Positions 1-8,571 are shown, numbered from the stretch's first letter. The stretch is 64,000 nucleotides of DNA from Pseudolactococcus raffinolactis NBRC 100932 (GCF_001591765.1 NZ_BCVN01000002.1:62001-126000), one strand, 5' to 3'. The notes: generated by a model not told the origin, from the sequence alone. Made by a program: numbers and translations.

Positions 1-16
1 CATTTGCTCAGGAATT

Positions 17-31
17 TGATAAAATAAGGGA
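17..31 (+). promoter_or_regulatory. Extended -10 promoter abutting the LCP gene start
   Basis: An extended -10 element (TGA followed by TAAAAT at 20-25) ends six bases before the ATG at 32. A normal transcription start would fall on or next to the A of that ATG, so the mRNA would be leaderless. AAGGG at 27-30 lies directly against the start codon, too close to work as a normal Shine-Dalgarno site. The -35 region lies at the window edge and cannot be judged. Confidence 0.5.
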
Positions 32-1315
32 ATGGATCAACGAATAAAATTAAGAATAGAATATTTACGTGCCAATCTCAAGTATCTTAACGATGTCGAG
101 TTAGCAGAATATAATCGACTGACAGGTCAACATTTGACGCACCAACAACAGCACCAACAACACACACATCAGCAGGTGCAAGAAACCTATCAAGCAGATC
201 AGGCTTATCAGTCGCAGCAAGCCTATGATCAGGCATCAAATTTTGACCTGCAAAACAGTTCAGATGGTTTTAATAAACATCATAAGTCTCGTCCTTTCAA
301 AAAGCCCAAAAATAAGAAGAAACGCAAGAAAGTGGGCTTTTGGAAAAAATTACGACGCTTTCTTTTGCTAGTTCTAGTTTTGATGATTGGTTTCTTCATC
401 TATGGGTACCATCGAGGTAAGAGTCGGGCACCAGAGGGCTTACAAACTGAGAAGTTTTCCGGACATAAAACGCCATCTGGCGCAACCAATATCCTAATCT
501 TGGGGACTGACCAGCGTGACTTCCAGACGACTGGTGATGCTCGGAGTGATTCTATCATGGTCATGCAAGTCAATGCCAAAGATAATAAAGTCAAGCTGGT
601 AAGCTTCATGCGGGATACCTTGGTCTACCAGCCAGGTGTCAGCCAATATGGCGCTGATACTAAAATCAATGTGGCCTATAACATTGGTGAGCAAGATAAT
701 CATCAAGGGGCCGAGTATATGCGCGAGGTTTTGAAGAAAAACTTTGATATTGATATCCAGTATTATGCCTTAGTGAACTTTAATAGTTTTGCGACTGTCA
801 TCGACTCTCTTTATCCTATGGGGGTTAAAATTGATGCTAAGTTCTCAACGATTGATGGGCAAGTTGTTAAGTCCGTTGATGTGCCTGATGATTTGAATTG
901 GACACCAGAACATCAAGATCCGATTCAAACGATTAAGGTCGGAACACAGCGAATGGATGGTCGAACATTACTGAACTATGCACGTTTCCGTAAAGATGAT
1001 GAAGGCGACTTTAGTAGAACGAAACGTCAGCAGCAAGTCATGCAAGCGATTATGTCAGGTGTGAAGAGTCCGTTGACCCTTTTCACAGGGAGTTCAGCTC
1101 TTGGCACGATCAAAGGCGTAACCTCGACTAATGTCAGTGACTTCTTTATGCTGACGCATGCACCAGGATTGGCTTTAGATGCAGCAAAAGGTATTGAAAG
1201 TTATACAGTACCTGAAAATGGAGACTGGGCTGAAGCTCTAGATCAGTATGGTGGTTCAGGATTATTGATAGATTTTGATAAATACCAAGCTAAGTTGAAA
1301 AACTTATTAGGCTAA
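32..1315 (+). CDS. LCP (LytR-CpsA-Psr) family cell-wall glycopolymer ligase
   Basis: This 427-residue protein has a cytoplasmic N-terminal region (1-105) that is unusually rich in Gln and His at about 34-65 and strongly basic at 84-108. One membrane segment follows at about 110-126, then an extracellular LCP domain. LCP hallmarks are visible: ILILGTDQR, DSIMVMQVN, the SFMRDT motif and LNYARFRKDDEGDFSRTKRQQ near the C-terminus, which supplies the conserved Arg/Asp residues for polyprenyl-pyrophosphate binding. Family members transfer undecaprenyl-linked polymers such as teichoic acid-like chains or capsule onto peptidoglycan. The specific polymer cannot be told from sequence. The gene is monocistronic, with a terminator just downstream. 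Confidence 0.85.
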   Translation: MDQRIKLRIEYLRANLKYLNDVELAEYNRLTGQHLTHQQQHQQHTHQQVQETYQADQAYQSQQAYDQASNFDLQNSSDGFNKHHKSRPFKKPKNKKKRKKVGFWKKLRRFLLLVLVLMIGFFIYGYHRGKSRAPEGLQTEKFSGHKTPSGATNILILGTDQRDFQTTGDARSDSIMVMQVNAKDNKVKLVSFMRDTLVYQPGVSQYGADTKINVAYNIGEQDNHQGAEYMREVLKKNFDIDIQYYALVNFNSFATVIDSLYPMGVKIDAKFSTIDGQVVKSVDVPDDLNWTPEHQDPIQTIKVGTQRMDGRTLLNYARFRKDDEGDFSRTKRQQQVMQAIMSGVKSPLTLFTGSSALGTIKGVTSTNVSDFFMLTHAPGLALDAAKGIESYTVPENGDWAEALDQYGGSGLLIDFDKYQAKLKNLLG

Positions 1316-1339
1316 TATGGACCATTAATCAAATCCAAA

Positions 1340-1366
1340 AGTCTAGCTAAACGCTAGGCTTTTTTT
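1340..1366 (+). terminator. Rho-independent terminator after the LCP gene
   Basis: The stem GTCTAGC / GCTAGGC with a TAAAC loop (1341-1359) is followed by a run of T. Confidence 0.8.
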
Positions 1367-1390
1367 ATAGCAGTAAAATATCTAAGCAAG

Positions 1391-1420
1391 CAAAAAGCCT
1401 GTCAAGTAAATGACAAGCTT
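1391..1420 (-). terminator. Terminator of the malEFG operon
   Basis: On the minus strand AAGCTTGTCA pairs with TGACAGGCTT around a six-base loop (plus 1395-1420) and is followed by TTTT. It lies eight bases beyond the malG stop. Confidence 0.75.
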
Positions 1421-1428
1421 TGTCGATT

Positions 1429-2289
1429 TTAACCTTTATCAGCCCCAGCAGTAATCCCATTGACATAGAATTTTTGCATGAAGATGAAGAGTAAAGTAAT
1501 CGGAATCGCGATGATCACACAACCTGCGATAAATTGAGTAAAGTAGGTTGTTGCAGAGCCTTTTGAGTTAAAGACCATGGTATAAAGACCATAGGCAATG
1601 GTAAATGATTTTGAATCATTGTTACCTAAGATAATACCTGAGAAGATAAAGTCTGTCCAAGGCGCAATGAAAGCCATCAGCGCTGTATAGACGATAATCG
1701 GTTTTGAAAGTGGCAAGGTAATATTGGTAAAGACTTGCCATTTGTTAGCACCATCTATTTTAGCAGCTTCATCGATTGACGGCGGAATCGTATCAAAGAA
1801 GCCTTTAGCGATGTAGAAACCAAGTCCTGCGCCACCTGCATAGACCATGACCAAACCACCGATACTCAGCATATTGAAAGACTTCAAGATGTAGTACAAG
1901 GCAATCATTGACATGAAGCCAGGGAACATACCGAGTACCAAGGCGATTTGTAAGAAAGGTTTACGGAAGGCAAATTTCAAACGTGAGAGCACGTAACTCA
2001 TCATGATGATGATGAGGGTAGAAATCACAGTTGATAGAACAGAAACGATCAATGTGTTCACCAACCAGTTGACAAATGGGAAGACACCATTTTCATTTTT
2101 AAGAAGTGAAACATAGTTGTCGATTGTAAAGTTATCAGGAATAATCGTGTCTACGAAACCTGTTGAGTTTTTGGTAAATGACACGAGGACAATCCAGACA
2201 ATCGGGAATAGCCATACGATTGCAAGGAAGATTAGTAAAGCGTAGCGTCCGACTAATGATAAGAGACGTTGATGTGCATAAGATTTCAT
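1429..2289 (-). CDS. malG: Maltose/maltodextrin ABC transporter permease MalG
   Basis: This is a 286-residue inner permease of a CUT1-type sugar importer with about six hydrophobic segments. The cytoplasmic EAA loop that contacts the ATPase reads EAAKIDGANKW..TLPLSKP around residues 180-200. It is the last gene of a leftward malE-malF-malG operon and starts three bases after malF stops. It forms the membrane channel with MalF and receives substrate from the lipoprotein MalE. The ATPase subunit is not encoded in the window, so a shared MsmK/MsiK-type ATPase elsewhere is inferred. Confidence 0.88.
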   Translation of the reverse strand: MKSYAHQRLLSLVGRYALLIFLAIVWLFPIVWIVLVSFTKNSTGFVDTIIPDNFTIDNYVSLLKNENGVFPFVNWLVNTLIVSVLSTVISTLIIIMMSYVLSRLKFAFRKPFLQIALVLGMFPGFMSMIALYYILKSFNMLSIGGLVMVYAGGAGLGFYIAKGFFDTIPPSIDEAAKIDGANKWQVFTNITLPLSKPIIVYTALMAFIAPWTDFIFSGIILGNNDSKSFTIAYGLYTMVFNSKGSATTYFTQFIAGCVIIAIPITLLFIFMQKFYVNGITAGADKG

Positions 2290-2292
2290 GAT

Positions 2293-3669
2293 TTACCCCT
2301 CCTTAAATGCATTAGTACGGCGATAAGCAACAAGTGAAATGCTGGCATTAACGATAAAGATTAAGATACCGAGCGCTGCAGCCACATTGTATTGTTGCGT
2401 CTGACCAAAGACCAGTTTGTAGAGCCAAGTTACTAGCAAGTCCGTCTCACCAGCTGAATTATAGTTGGCATTCATCGGCCAGCCACCCGTTAAGAGGTAG
2501 ATGACGTTGAAGTTGTTGATATTTCCGATAAACTGTTGGATCAAGGCTGGAGTCATGACAAACAAAATTTGTGGGAAAGTGATTGATTTGAAGATTTTGA
2601 AGCTATTGGCACCATCAATACGGGCCGCTTCAATTTGATCTTGCGGTAAGTTTTGGATGATCGCTGTTGAGGTTAACATGGATACAGGAATCCCAATCCA
2701 CATGTTGACAACAATAACGGTAGCACGTGAGACCCAAGCATTTGAATCTGTTGTGATGAATTTAATTGGTTCAGAGATGATGTGCCAATCCATGAGCAGG
2801 TTATTTAAGGCACCTTGCGTGTTAAGGAATTGCGCCATCAAAAGTAAAGTGACAAATTGTGGCACCGCAAAGACGATGACAAAGATTGTACGCCACATGC
2901 CCTTACCTTTGATCCCTTTTGATTCGATCAGCATGGCAAGTAGTACACCACCAAGGAAGGTTGTGACAGTTGCAAGAACAGCCCAGATGAGTGTCCAGAT
3001 CAGAACTGGGAAGAAAGTCCCAGCCAAGTTACCAGAGAGAATTTGACCAAAGGACGTAAACCCAGTCCAAGAAAAGGCAATGGCATGCTCTTTATTGTAG
3101 TTGGTGAAAGCCATGGTGATCATGTAAAGCGTTGGTAAAATTGTGAAGAGGAAGACGCCCAAGAGTGGCACAGCCATCAAGGTTTTGTGCAAGTTGCTAT
3201 CCAGAAGTGATGCCAACTCTTCTTTGTTAGTTGGCACGTGCTGCCCTGTCTGTTTCAAATAAACCAAGTGCTTATTTGACTTGTAGTTTTGAATGAAGAG
3301 GACGATAAAAGCAGCGATAATCAGAAACGCAAGCACGCCCCAAAGTAAGATGATAACAGAGTTGTCGGGCTGAATCGTGACAGGAATTCCGTCTTTATCA
3401 AGCCCAGTTGTCATCTCCTTATTCGGTCCAAGTGTTGTCATGAGCGACAAGGCACTGATACCACTAAAGATGAGCCAACCGAGAAAGGCAACTTCCAAGG
3501 CCAAGAACATGGCACCTTTAGCAAATTGTTTGTGTTTGAGCTGATTTAGACCCATGATGAAGAAGGTTAGCTTTTCTGCACTGCCGGCATTCCAGACATC
3601 TCGGATAGTCAGATTGCGTTCAGCTTCCGAAATGATGGATTCTGCATTAATTTTTCTTTTTTTAGCCAT
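2293..3669 (-). CDS. malF: Maltose/maltodextrin ABC transporter permease MalF
   Basis: This 458-residue membrane protein has an extended N-terminal portion (about 35-130 with extra hydrophobic segments) ahead of the core permease domain, as in other Gram-positive MalF proteins. The EAA loop reads EAARIDGANSFKIFKSITFPQ. It pairs with MalG in the CUT1 importer. A gap of about 165 bases containing a weak terminator-like hairpin separates it from malE, which should lower permease expression relative to the binding protein. Confidence 0.88.
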   Translation of the reverse strand: MAKKRKINAESIISEAERNLTIRDVWNAGSAEKLTFFIMGLNQLKHKQFAKGAMFLALEVAFLGWLIFSGISALSLMTTLGPNKEMTTGLDKDGIPVTIQPDNSVIILLWGVLAFLIIAAFIVLFIQNYKSNKHLVYLKQTGQHVPTNKEELASLLDSNLHKTLMAVPLLGVFLFTILPTLYMITMAFTNYNKEHAIAFSWTGFTSFGQILSGNLAGTFFPVLIWTLIWAVLATVTTFLGGVLLAMLIESKGIKGKGMWRTIFVIVFAVPQFVTLLLMAQFLNTQGALNNLLMDWHIISEPIKFITTDSNAWVSRATVIVVNMWIGIPVSMLTSTAIIQNLPQDQIEAARIDGANSFKIFKSITFPQILFVMTPALIQQFIGNINNFNVIYLLTGGWPMNANYNSAGETDLLVTWLYKLVFGQTQQYNVAAALGILIFIVNASISLVAYRRTNAFKEG

Positions 3670-3717
3670 AATGTTTCTTCCTAATTTTCAGTTAGTGAAA
3701 TAAATTGAATAAGACCG

Positions 3718-3754
3718 AGCCCGCATGACGGGCTGATATTGGTTAGCACTAACC
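3718..3754. repeat. Two short inverted repeats in the malE-malF gap
   Basis: Perfect stems AGCCCG/CGGGCT (3718-3734) and GGTTAG/CTAACC (3741-3754) lie between malE and malF. They have no T-run of their own. They may act as mRNA-stabilising or processing hairpins; this is inference. Confidence 0.5.
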
Positions 3755-3779
3755 ATGACGACTAGGCTAAGTTAAAGTA

Positions 3780-3802
3780 TAAAAAGTTAGTTTCACCTAA
3801 CT
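3780..3802 (-). terminator. Weak intra-operon terminator (attenuator) after malE
   Basis: On the minus strand AGTTAG / CTAACT with a GTGAAA loop is followed by TTTTTAT. It directly follows malE, and no other malF promoter is evident, so it probably lets part of the transcription through. That would give more MalE than MalFG. Confidence 0.6.
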
Positions 3803-3834
3803 CTTTATGTTTGTTTTATCACTGATCGAATTTA

Positions 3835-5058
3835 TTATTTATTGATGTCTTTAGCAAATGTTGCCAATTGTGCTTTGTAGTCAGCTTCTTTGATTTGACC
3901 AGTGTAAGCACCGTTGATAAGTGGTGTTGCTTTGTCCCAGAAGATAGACATTTGAGCTAATTTAGGCATCAAAGTAGAGTGACCTGTTTGTGCCATTGTG
4001 ATAACTGTTTTAGTCAAGTCTGAAGCCTGAACATCTGCATTTTCTTGTGCTTTAGTATTTGTTGGTACGAGACCTTGATCTTTAAAGAGAACAAGTTGTG
4101 CTGCTTCAGAAGTGAGGTAGGCTGCGAGTTTTTGTGCGCCGGCTTGGTCAGGTGCTTTAGAGTTAACAGCGATTGATTTAATACCAAGGAAAGCTTGCAT
4201 TTGTTTTTCTTCACCACCGATAGTAATCGTTGGGTATGGCGCTACTGCCATGTTGTCGCCAAGAACTTCTTTAACTGAAGTAGATGACCAAGGGCCGTCG
4301 ATGATAGCAGATACTTTACCAGATTTCAATTGGTTAAGTGTATTATCTGTGTTCATAACACCTTTGTTAGATTTTTGTTCTGCAAACCATTTCATTGCGT
4401 TGACACCTTTATCTGAGTCAACGGACATGTCACCAAGAGTTTCACCATTTTCTCCATAAAGTGTTGTACCAGCTGAGAAGAAGATAGGGTAAACGTTGTA
4501 TGGTACGGCAAAGTTTGTACCAATTACGCCTTTAGATGTTAAAGTGTCCCAAGATTTCACATCATCAGCAGTAAGTTTTGTTTTGTCATAGTAGATGAAT
4601 TGTGATTGTTCTTCGTAAGGAAGTGCGTAAGTTTTACCTTTGTAGTTAACAGCGTTGAAAGCAAGTTCGCTGTTTTCTGCTTTAGAAACATCCACATATT
4701 TAGGTGCGATTTCATTGATATAGCCTTTTTCTGCCATATCGCCCAATTGATCATGAGGTACTTGGAAGACATCCCCATATTTTGCAGGGTCTTTTGCGAT
4801 GTCAGTTTTAGCATTAGATGCACCTGAGTTGTTTGCTTTAACTTCAACTTTGACATCTTTGTTTTCTTTTACGAAGTTAGCGACGATTTCATCGTAAGCT
4901 TTCTTTTGTTCAGTATCAACATAAAGACGGACAGTTTTACCATCTGTTTTAGCTTTTGAGCCACCATCAGATGATTTAGACGAGCCACATGCAGCAAGTG
5001 CTACAGCTGCAGTACCAAGGACTGCTGTTGAGAGCAAAGCTTTTTTCCAAGTTTTCAT
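3835..5058 (-). CDS. malE: Maltose/maltodextrin-binding lipoprotein MalE
   Basis: This 407-residue solute-binding protein starts with a lipoprotein signal peptide: positive MKTWKK, a hydrophobic stretch, and the lipobox LAAC with Cys24. A Ser/Gly/Lys linker follows. The mature part resembles bacterial family 1 binding proteins (MalE/MdxE/CymE type). It captures maltose or maltodextrins outside the membrane and hands them to MalFG. A good GGAGG site precedes the ATG. It is the first gene of the leftward operon and is divergent from the maltodextrin-degrading enzymes, which supports the substrate call. Confidence 0.88.
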   Translation of the reverse strand: MKTWKKALLSTAVLGTAAVALAACGSSKSSDGGSKAKTDGKTVRLYVDTEQKKAYDEIVANFVKENKDVKVEVKANNSGASNAKTDIAKDPAKYGDVFQVPHDQLGDMAEKGYINEIAPKYVDVSKAENSELAFNAVNYKGKTYALPYEEQSQFIYYDKTKLTADDVKSWDTLTSKGVIGTNFAVPYNVYPIFFSAGTTLYGENGETLGDMSVDSDKGVNAMKWFAEQKSNKGVMNTDNTLNQLKSGKVSAIIDGPWSSTSVKEVLGDNMAVAPYPTITIGGEEKQMQAFLGIKSIAVNSKAPDQAGAQKLAAYLTSEAAQLVLFKDQGLVPTNTKAQENADVQASDLTKTVITMAQTGHSTLMPKLAQMSIFWDKATPLINGAYTGQIKEADYKAQLATFAKDINK

Positions 5059-5081
5059 AAGTTAATCCTCCATCGCTTTTA

Positions 5082-5095
5082 TGAAAGCGTTTTTA
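5082..5095. promoter_or_regulatory. cre-like site in the malE leader
   Basis: TGAAAGCGTTTTTA matches the catabolite-responsive element core (TGNAARCG..) except near its end. It lies in the untranslated leader of malE, where CcpA binding would block elongation. Confidence 0.5.
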
Positions 5096-5107
5096 TTTTA
5101 CATCTCT

Positions 5108-5136
5108 ATTATGCAACCGTTTGTCTAAAAAGTCAA
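5108..5136 (-). promoter_or_regulatory. malE promoter with an embedded operator
   Basis: Read on the minus strand, TTGACT (plus 5131-5136) and CATAAT (plus 5108-5113) are 17 bases apart. The spacer carries GACAAACGGTTGCA (plus 5112-5125), a LacI-family operator of the same type found at the other promoters of this locus. Repression by the regulator at 15315-16289 is inferred. Confidence 0.75.
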
Positions 5137-5281
5137 GCATTATTTTTATTTTTTTGAAAAGTCTTCCTTTTTTCTCTCTTTATCAAGTAATAGCGCCTGT
5201 CTGATAAGGTTGTCACATTTTTTAATATCGTGGGATGATAGAGTTTGACTCCTATATAAATAAAATATTGACCATTCTATG

Positions 5282-5295
5282 TGCAAACGGTTGCA
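5282..5295. promoter_or_regulatory. Maltose-regulator operator upstream of the neopullulanase gene
   Basis: TGCAAACGGTTGCA is a near-perfect palindrome of the LacI-family type. It lies about 90 bases before the start at 5383 and overlaps a possible -35 (TTGCAA 5291-5296) that is followed after 16 bases by TAAACT. The rest of the 324-base divergent region is AT-rich with no other gene. Confidence 0.65.
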
Positions 5296-5382
5296 ATTTA
5301 ACTTTATTATGTTAAACTATTTTTGAAAGCAATTACATTTCTAAAAATTGACAGAATACCTATCTATATAGAGGAGATCATA

Positions 5383-7158
5383 ATGATGAACTTATCAGCA
5401 ATTTACCACAGACCCGAATCTGAGTATGCCTATCTCTACACGGCAAGTGAAATGCGAGTCCGTATTCGTACCGCTTTAAATGATATCGCCAAAATTGTCG
5501 TCGTATATGGTGATCCCTATGACTTTTCAAATGGGGTATGGCAAAAAGAAGCCGATATTGAAATGATGCGAGGACTTGCAACAGAGACCCATCAATACTG
5601 GGAAGCCAAGCTACAGGCGCCCCATAATCGACTGAATTACGGTTTTAATATCACAGGACTTGATGGAGAGGAACTCTTCTTTGGCGATCAAGGCTTTGAA
5701 CCATTAATTGATGAAACGGCTGGCAGTGATGGTCTCATGGGCTCTAATGCTTACTTCAAAATGCCCTATTTCCAAGAAATTGATCGCTTCAAAGCACCTG
5801 AATGGGTCAAGGAAACCATCTGGTATCAAATATTTCCTGAGCGTTTTGCTAATGGCGACCCGTCTAATGATAATGAAGGCACACTGCCATGGGATCCAGA
5901 AGCGCATCCAACACGGGAGGCTTTTTATGGCGGTGATTTACGTGGGGTAATTGATCATCTCGATCATCTGGTAGATTTGGGCATCAATGGTATCTATTTC
6001 AACCCGATTTTCGAAGCACCTACCAATCATAAGTACGACACTAGAAATTACTTAGAAATAGATCCTCATTTTGGCACCAAAGCTGATTTTAAAGAACTGG
6101 TCGATAAAGCCCATGCGCGTGGCATTAAGGTCATGTTAGATGCAGTCTTTAACCACATAGGGGATGAAAGCCCAGAATGGTTGAATGTACTGGAAAATGG
6201 CGAAAATTCTAAATATGCGGATTGGTTCCACATTCATTCTTGGCCAATCACAACGACACCAAAAAGCGAGTATGACGATAATTCTAACTATGAAACCTTT
6301 GCCTTCACGCGCCACATGCCGAAACTCAACACGGCCAACCCTGAAGTTCAAGATTACCTATTAGATATCAGTACCTATTGGATTCGTGAATTTGGCATTG
6401 ATGCTTGGCGAATTGATGTGGCCAATGAAGTTGACCACCATTTCTGGAAAAGATTTTACAAAGCAGTCACTGCCATTGATCCAGATTTTTATATTCTAGG
6501 TGAGATTTGGACTAGTGCCCAGTCATGGCTTAATGGCGATGAATTTAATGGCGTGATGAACTATGCCTTTACGGGTTCAATTATCGATTATTTCGCCAAT
6601 AGAAAAATTTCAGCAGACAAACTTGTCAGCAATCTCAATGCCCAGCTCATGCTCAATCGTGATCAAACCAATCAAATGATGTATAATTTATTGGATTCTC
6701 ACGATGCTCCGCGTGTGCTCAGTCTTGCTAATGGTGATAAAGACATTGTCAAACAAATGTATGCCTTTATGTTCCTGCAACAAGGGACACCGGATATTTA
6801 CTATGGTAGTGAATATGCCGTGACTGGCGGCAATGACCCCGATAACCGTAAGCCCATGGAATGGCGTCCTGAAAAGCAGGATCACGATATGTATGCTTTT
6901 ATGAAGGCCTTGATCCAACTTCGCAAGGATCAGTTGGCGGTTCTTGTTGACGGTGATTTGGCTTGGCAGATTGAGGGTGATGTCGTAAGCTTGACGCGTT
7001 GTCTATCTGGCAAGCGTTTGACCGCTGTTTTTAATGCGAGTGAAGTTGCCTATGAGATGCTAACTGTCGGTAGCCAAGTGATTTTTGCTAATCATTTTAA
7101 TGACGGCAACTTAGAACCTAAAGGATTTGTTGTTATTTTAGAAAGCGAGGCCATTTAA
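5383..7158 (+). CDS. dexC: Neopullulanase / cyclomaltodextrinase-type GH13 enzyme
   Basis: The product is 591 residues, an intracellular enzyme (no signal peptide) that hydrolyses imported maltodextrins, cyclodextrin- or pullulan-type oligosaccharides. Residues 1-115 form a CBM34-like N-terminal domain, as in the GH13_20 group. The (beta/alpha)8 domain begins near WYQIFPERF at about 150. The catalytic residues fall in three clear motifs: nucleophile D345 (WRIDVANEV), acid E374 (LGEIWT) and D441 (DSHDAPR). The start was set at 5383 because GAGGAG sits just upstream; the frame is open further but that part looks non-coding. It is first in the rightward operon, overlapping the next gene by one base (TAATG). 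The symbol follows lactococcal usage for the homologue next to malEFG. Confidence 0.82.
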   Translation: MMNLSAIYHRPESEYAYLYTASEMRVRIRTALNDIAKIVVVYGDPYDFSNGVWQKEADIEMMRGLATETHQYWEAKLQAPHNRLNYGFNITGLDGEELFFGDQGFEPLIDETAGSDGLMGSNAYFKMPYFQEIDRFKAPEWVKETIWYQIFPERFANGDPSNDNEGTLPWDPEAHPTREAFYGGDLRGVIDHLDHLVDLGINGIYFNPIFEAPTNHKYDTRNYLEIDPHFGTKADFKELVDKAHARGIKVMLDAVFNHIGDESPEWLNVLENGENSKYADWFHIHSWPITTTPKSEYDDNSNYETFAFTRHMPKLNTANPEVQDYLLDISTYWIREFGIDAWRIDVANEVDHHFWKRFYKAVTAIDPDFYILGEIWTSAQSWLNGDEFNGVMNYAFTGSIIDYFANRKISADKLVSNLNAQLMLNRDQTNQMMYNLLDSHDAPRVLSLANGDKDIVKQMYAFMFLQQGTPDIYYGSEYAVTGGNDPDNRKPMEWRPEKQDHDMYAFMKALIQLRKDQLAVLVDGDLAWQIEGDVVSLTRCLSGKRLTAVFNASEVAYEMLTVGSQVIFANHFNDGNLEPKGFVVILESEAI

Positions 7159-8426
7159 TGGCAGTAGATACACCTAAAACACTTCGAGGACAAGTCATTT
7201 ATTCGATTTTCCCACGTAATTTCAGCGAGGCTGGCACTTTTGCGGCGATTGAGCCTGAGCTTGACCGCATCAAGGCCTTAGGGACAGACATCATCTGGCT
7301 CATGCCCATTCACCCGATTGGCGCCGTCAACCGTAAGGGTTCTCTCGGCTCACCCTATGCCATTCAAGACTATCGTGAAATCAATCCAGAGTATGGCACA
7401 AAAGCCGATTTTATCCACTTAACTGAAGCGATCCATGCTAGAGGCATGAAAGTCATCATTGATGTCGTCTATAACCATACCTCGCCAGATTCTTGGCTCA
7501 TCCAGCATCATCCTGAATGGTTCTATCGCAAACCTAATGGAGATTTTGGAAATAAGACTGGAGATTGGACGGATGTCAAAGACTTGGATTATAGTCTGAA
7601 CCATGACCTCTGGGATTATCAGATTGAAACGCTTCAAATGTGGGCAGAATTTGTGGATGGTTTCCGATGTGATGTCGCATCTCTTGTGCCGTTAAATTTT
7701 TGGTTAGAAGCCCGTCAAGGTGTCGCGAAAGTACGTCCTGATGCTATCTGGTTATCCGAATCAGTCGAAGAGAGTTTCGTCAGCTATAACAGAAGTCAAG
7801 GTCAAACGGCGCTTTCAGAATCTGAGATCTTCCAAGCCTTTGACATGGCATATGACTATGATGTCTTTGAGGTTTTTAACGGTGTCTTGACAGGCAAACG
7901 TAGCTTGGCAGATTATGCTGAGGCTCTGGCACGTCAAACCGTTATTTATCCGGATAATTATATCAAGATGCGCTACCTGGAAAACCATGATAATTTCCGG
8001 GCCGCAGCCCTGATTCCTGACCCAGAAAAACTCGCTACTTGGACTGCCTTCATGTACTTTCAACAAGGCACAACACAACTTTATGCCGGCCAAGAAGTGC
8101 ATGCCAAACACATCCCAAGTCTTTTTGATGCGGACAAGGTGGAGTGGCAAACTGGCCTTGATCAGAGTGACTATCTGGCAAGGTTAGCAGAGATTACCTC
8201 AGCAGAAATTTTTAAGACTGGCTATTATACGATTGAAGCGGATGGTCAAGCTTTGATTGGTAAATATGTTCTAGGCGCTGAAGAAATCGTGGGTCTTTTC
8301 CCAGTTCAAGGCATTGGCATAGCACATCTCAATGGCAAGTATGAGGATCTTTTGACCGGTGATATCGTTCAAAGTAATAATGGTAAGGTCGCCTTTCATC
8401 AGGCTATGATTTTGAAAGAAGTTTAG
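7158..8426 (+). CDS. GH13 alpha-amylase-like maltodextrin hydrolase, cytoplasmic
   Basis: At 422 residues this is a short alpha-amylase-family enzyme without signal peptide or carbohydrate-binding domain. The GH13 motifs are intact: region I VVYNHTSPDS, nucleophile D172 (GFRCDVAS), acid E201 (WLSESVEE) and D278 (LENHDNFRA). The C-terminal beta domain is brief. The start codon overlaps the previous stop (TAATG), so the two are translationally coupled. Lactococcal maltose clusters carry a similar gene often annotated amyL or alpha-amylase. Its cytoplasmic location implies it trims imported oligosaccharides rather than starch. The exact product specificity is uncertain. Confidence 0.75.
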   Translation: MAVDTPKTLRGQVIYSIFPRNFSEAGTFAAIEPELDRIKALGTDIIWLMPIHPIGAVNRKGSLGSPYAIQDYREINPEYGTKADFIHLTEAIHARGMKVIIDVVYNHTSPDSWLIQHHPEWFYRKPNGDFGNKTGDWTDVKDLDYSLNHDLWDYQIETLQMWAEFVDGFRCDVASLVPLNFWLEARQGVAKVRPDAIWLSESVEESFVSYNRSQGQTALSESEIFQAFDMAYDYDVFEVFNGVLTGKRSLADYAEALARQTVIYPDNYIKMRYLENHDNFRAAALIPDPEKLATWTAFMYFQQGTTQLYAGQEVHAKHIPSLFDADKVEWQTGLDQSDYLARLAEITSAEIFKTGYYTIEADGQALIGKYVLGAEEIVGLFPVQGIGIAHLNGKYEDLLTGDIVQSNNGKVAFHQAMILKEV

Positions 8427-8438
8427 TCAAACGTTTGA
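8427..8438. promoter_or_regulatory. Palindromic operator-like site TCAAACGTTTGA
   Basis: This perfect 12-base palindrome with the ACGT centre of CcpA/MalR sites directly follows the amylase stop codon. No promoter is obvious immediately beside it, so its role is uncertain. Confidence 0.4.
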
Positions 8439-8451
8439 AAATAAAAATTGA

Positions 8452-8482
8452 ACATAGATACTGTTGCGTATCTGTGTTTTTA
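8452..8482 (+). terminator. Terminator after the neopullulanase-amylase pair
   Basis: ACATAGATAC pairs with GTATCTGTGT around TGTTGC (8452-8477) and is followed by TTTT. Confidence 0.75.
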
Positions 8483-8516
8483 GTATTTTTGAATCTAAAA
8501 CTATCAATTGAGTCAC

Positions 8517-8571
8517 TTGACCATAATTTTATATATGGTATAAATATATCAGAAATATGGAAACGTTTACA
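8517..8571 (+). promoter_or_regulatory. Promoter and consensus cre site for the glucan 1,6-alpha-glucosidase gene
   Basis: TTGACC (8517-8522), a 16-base spacer and an extended -10 TGG-TATAAA (8539-8544) form the promoter. Fourteen bases downstream lies TGGAAACGTTTACA (8558-8571), an exact match to the cre consensus. Its position after the start site implies CcpA repression by roadblock. Confidence 0.75.

Noticed and set aside
2657-3046. Open frame of 129 codons on the plus strand within malF
   Set aside because: It is antisense to a clear permease gene, with no start signal or family resemblance.
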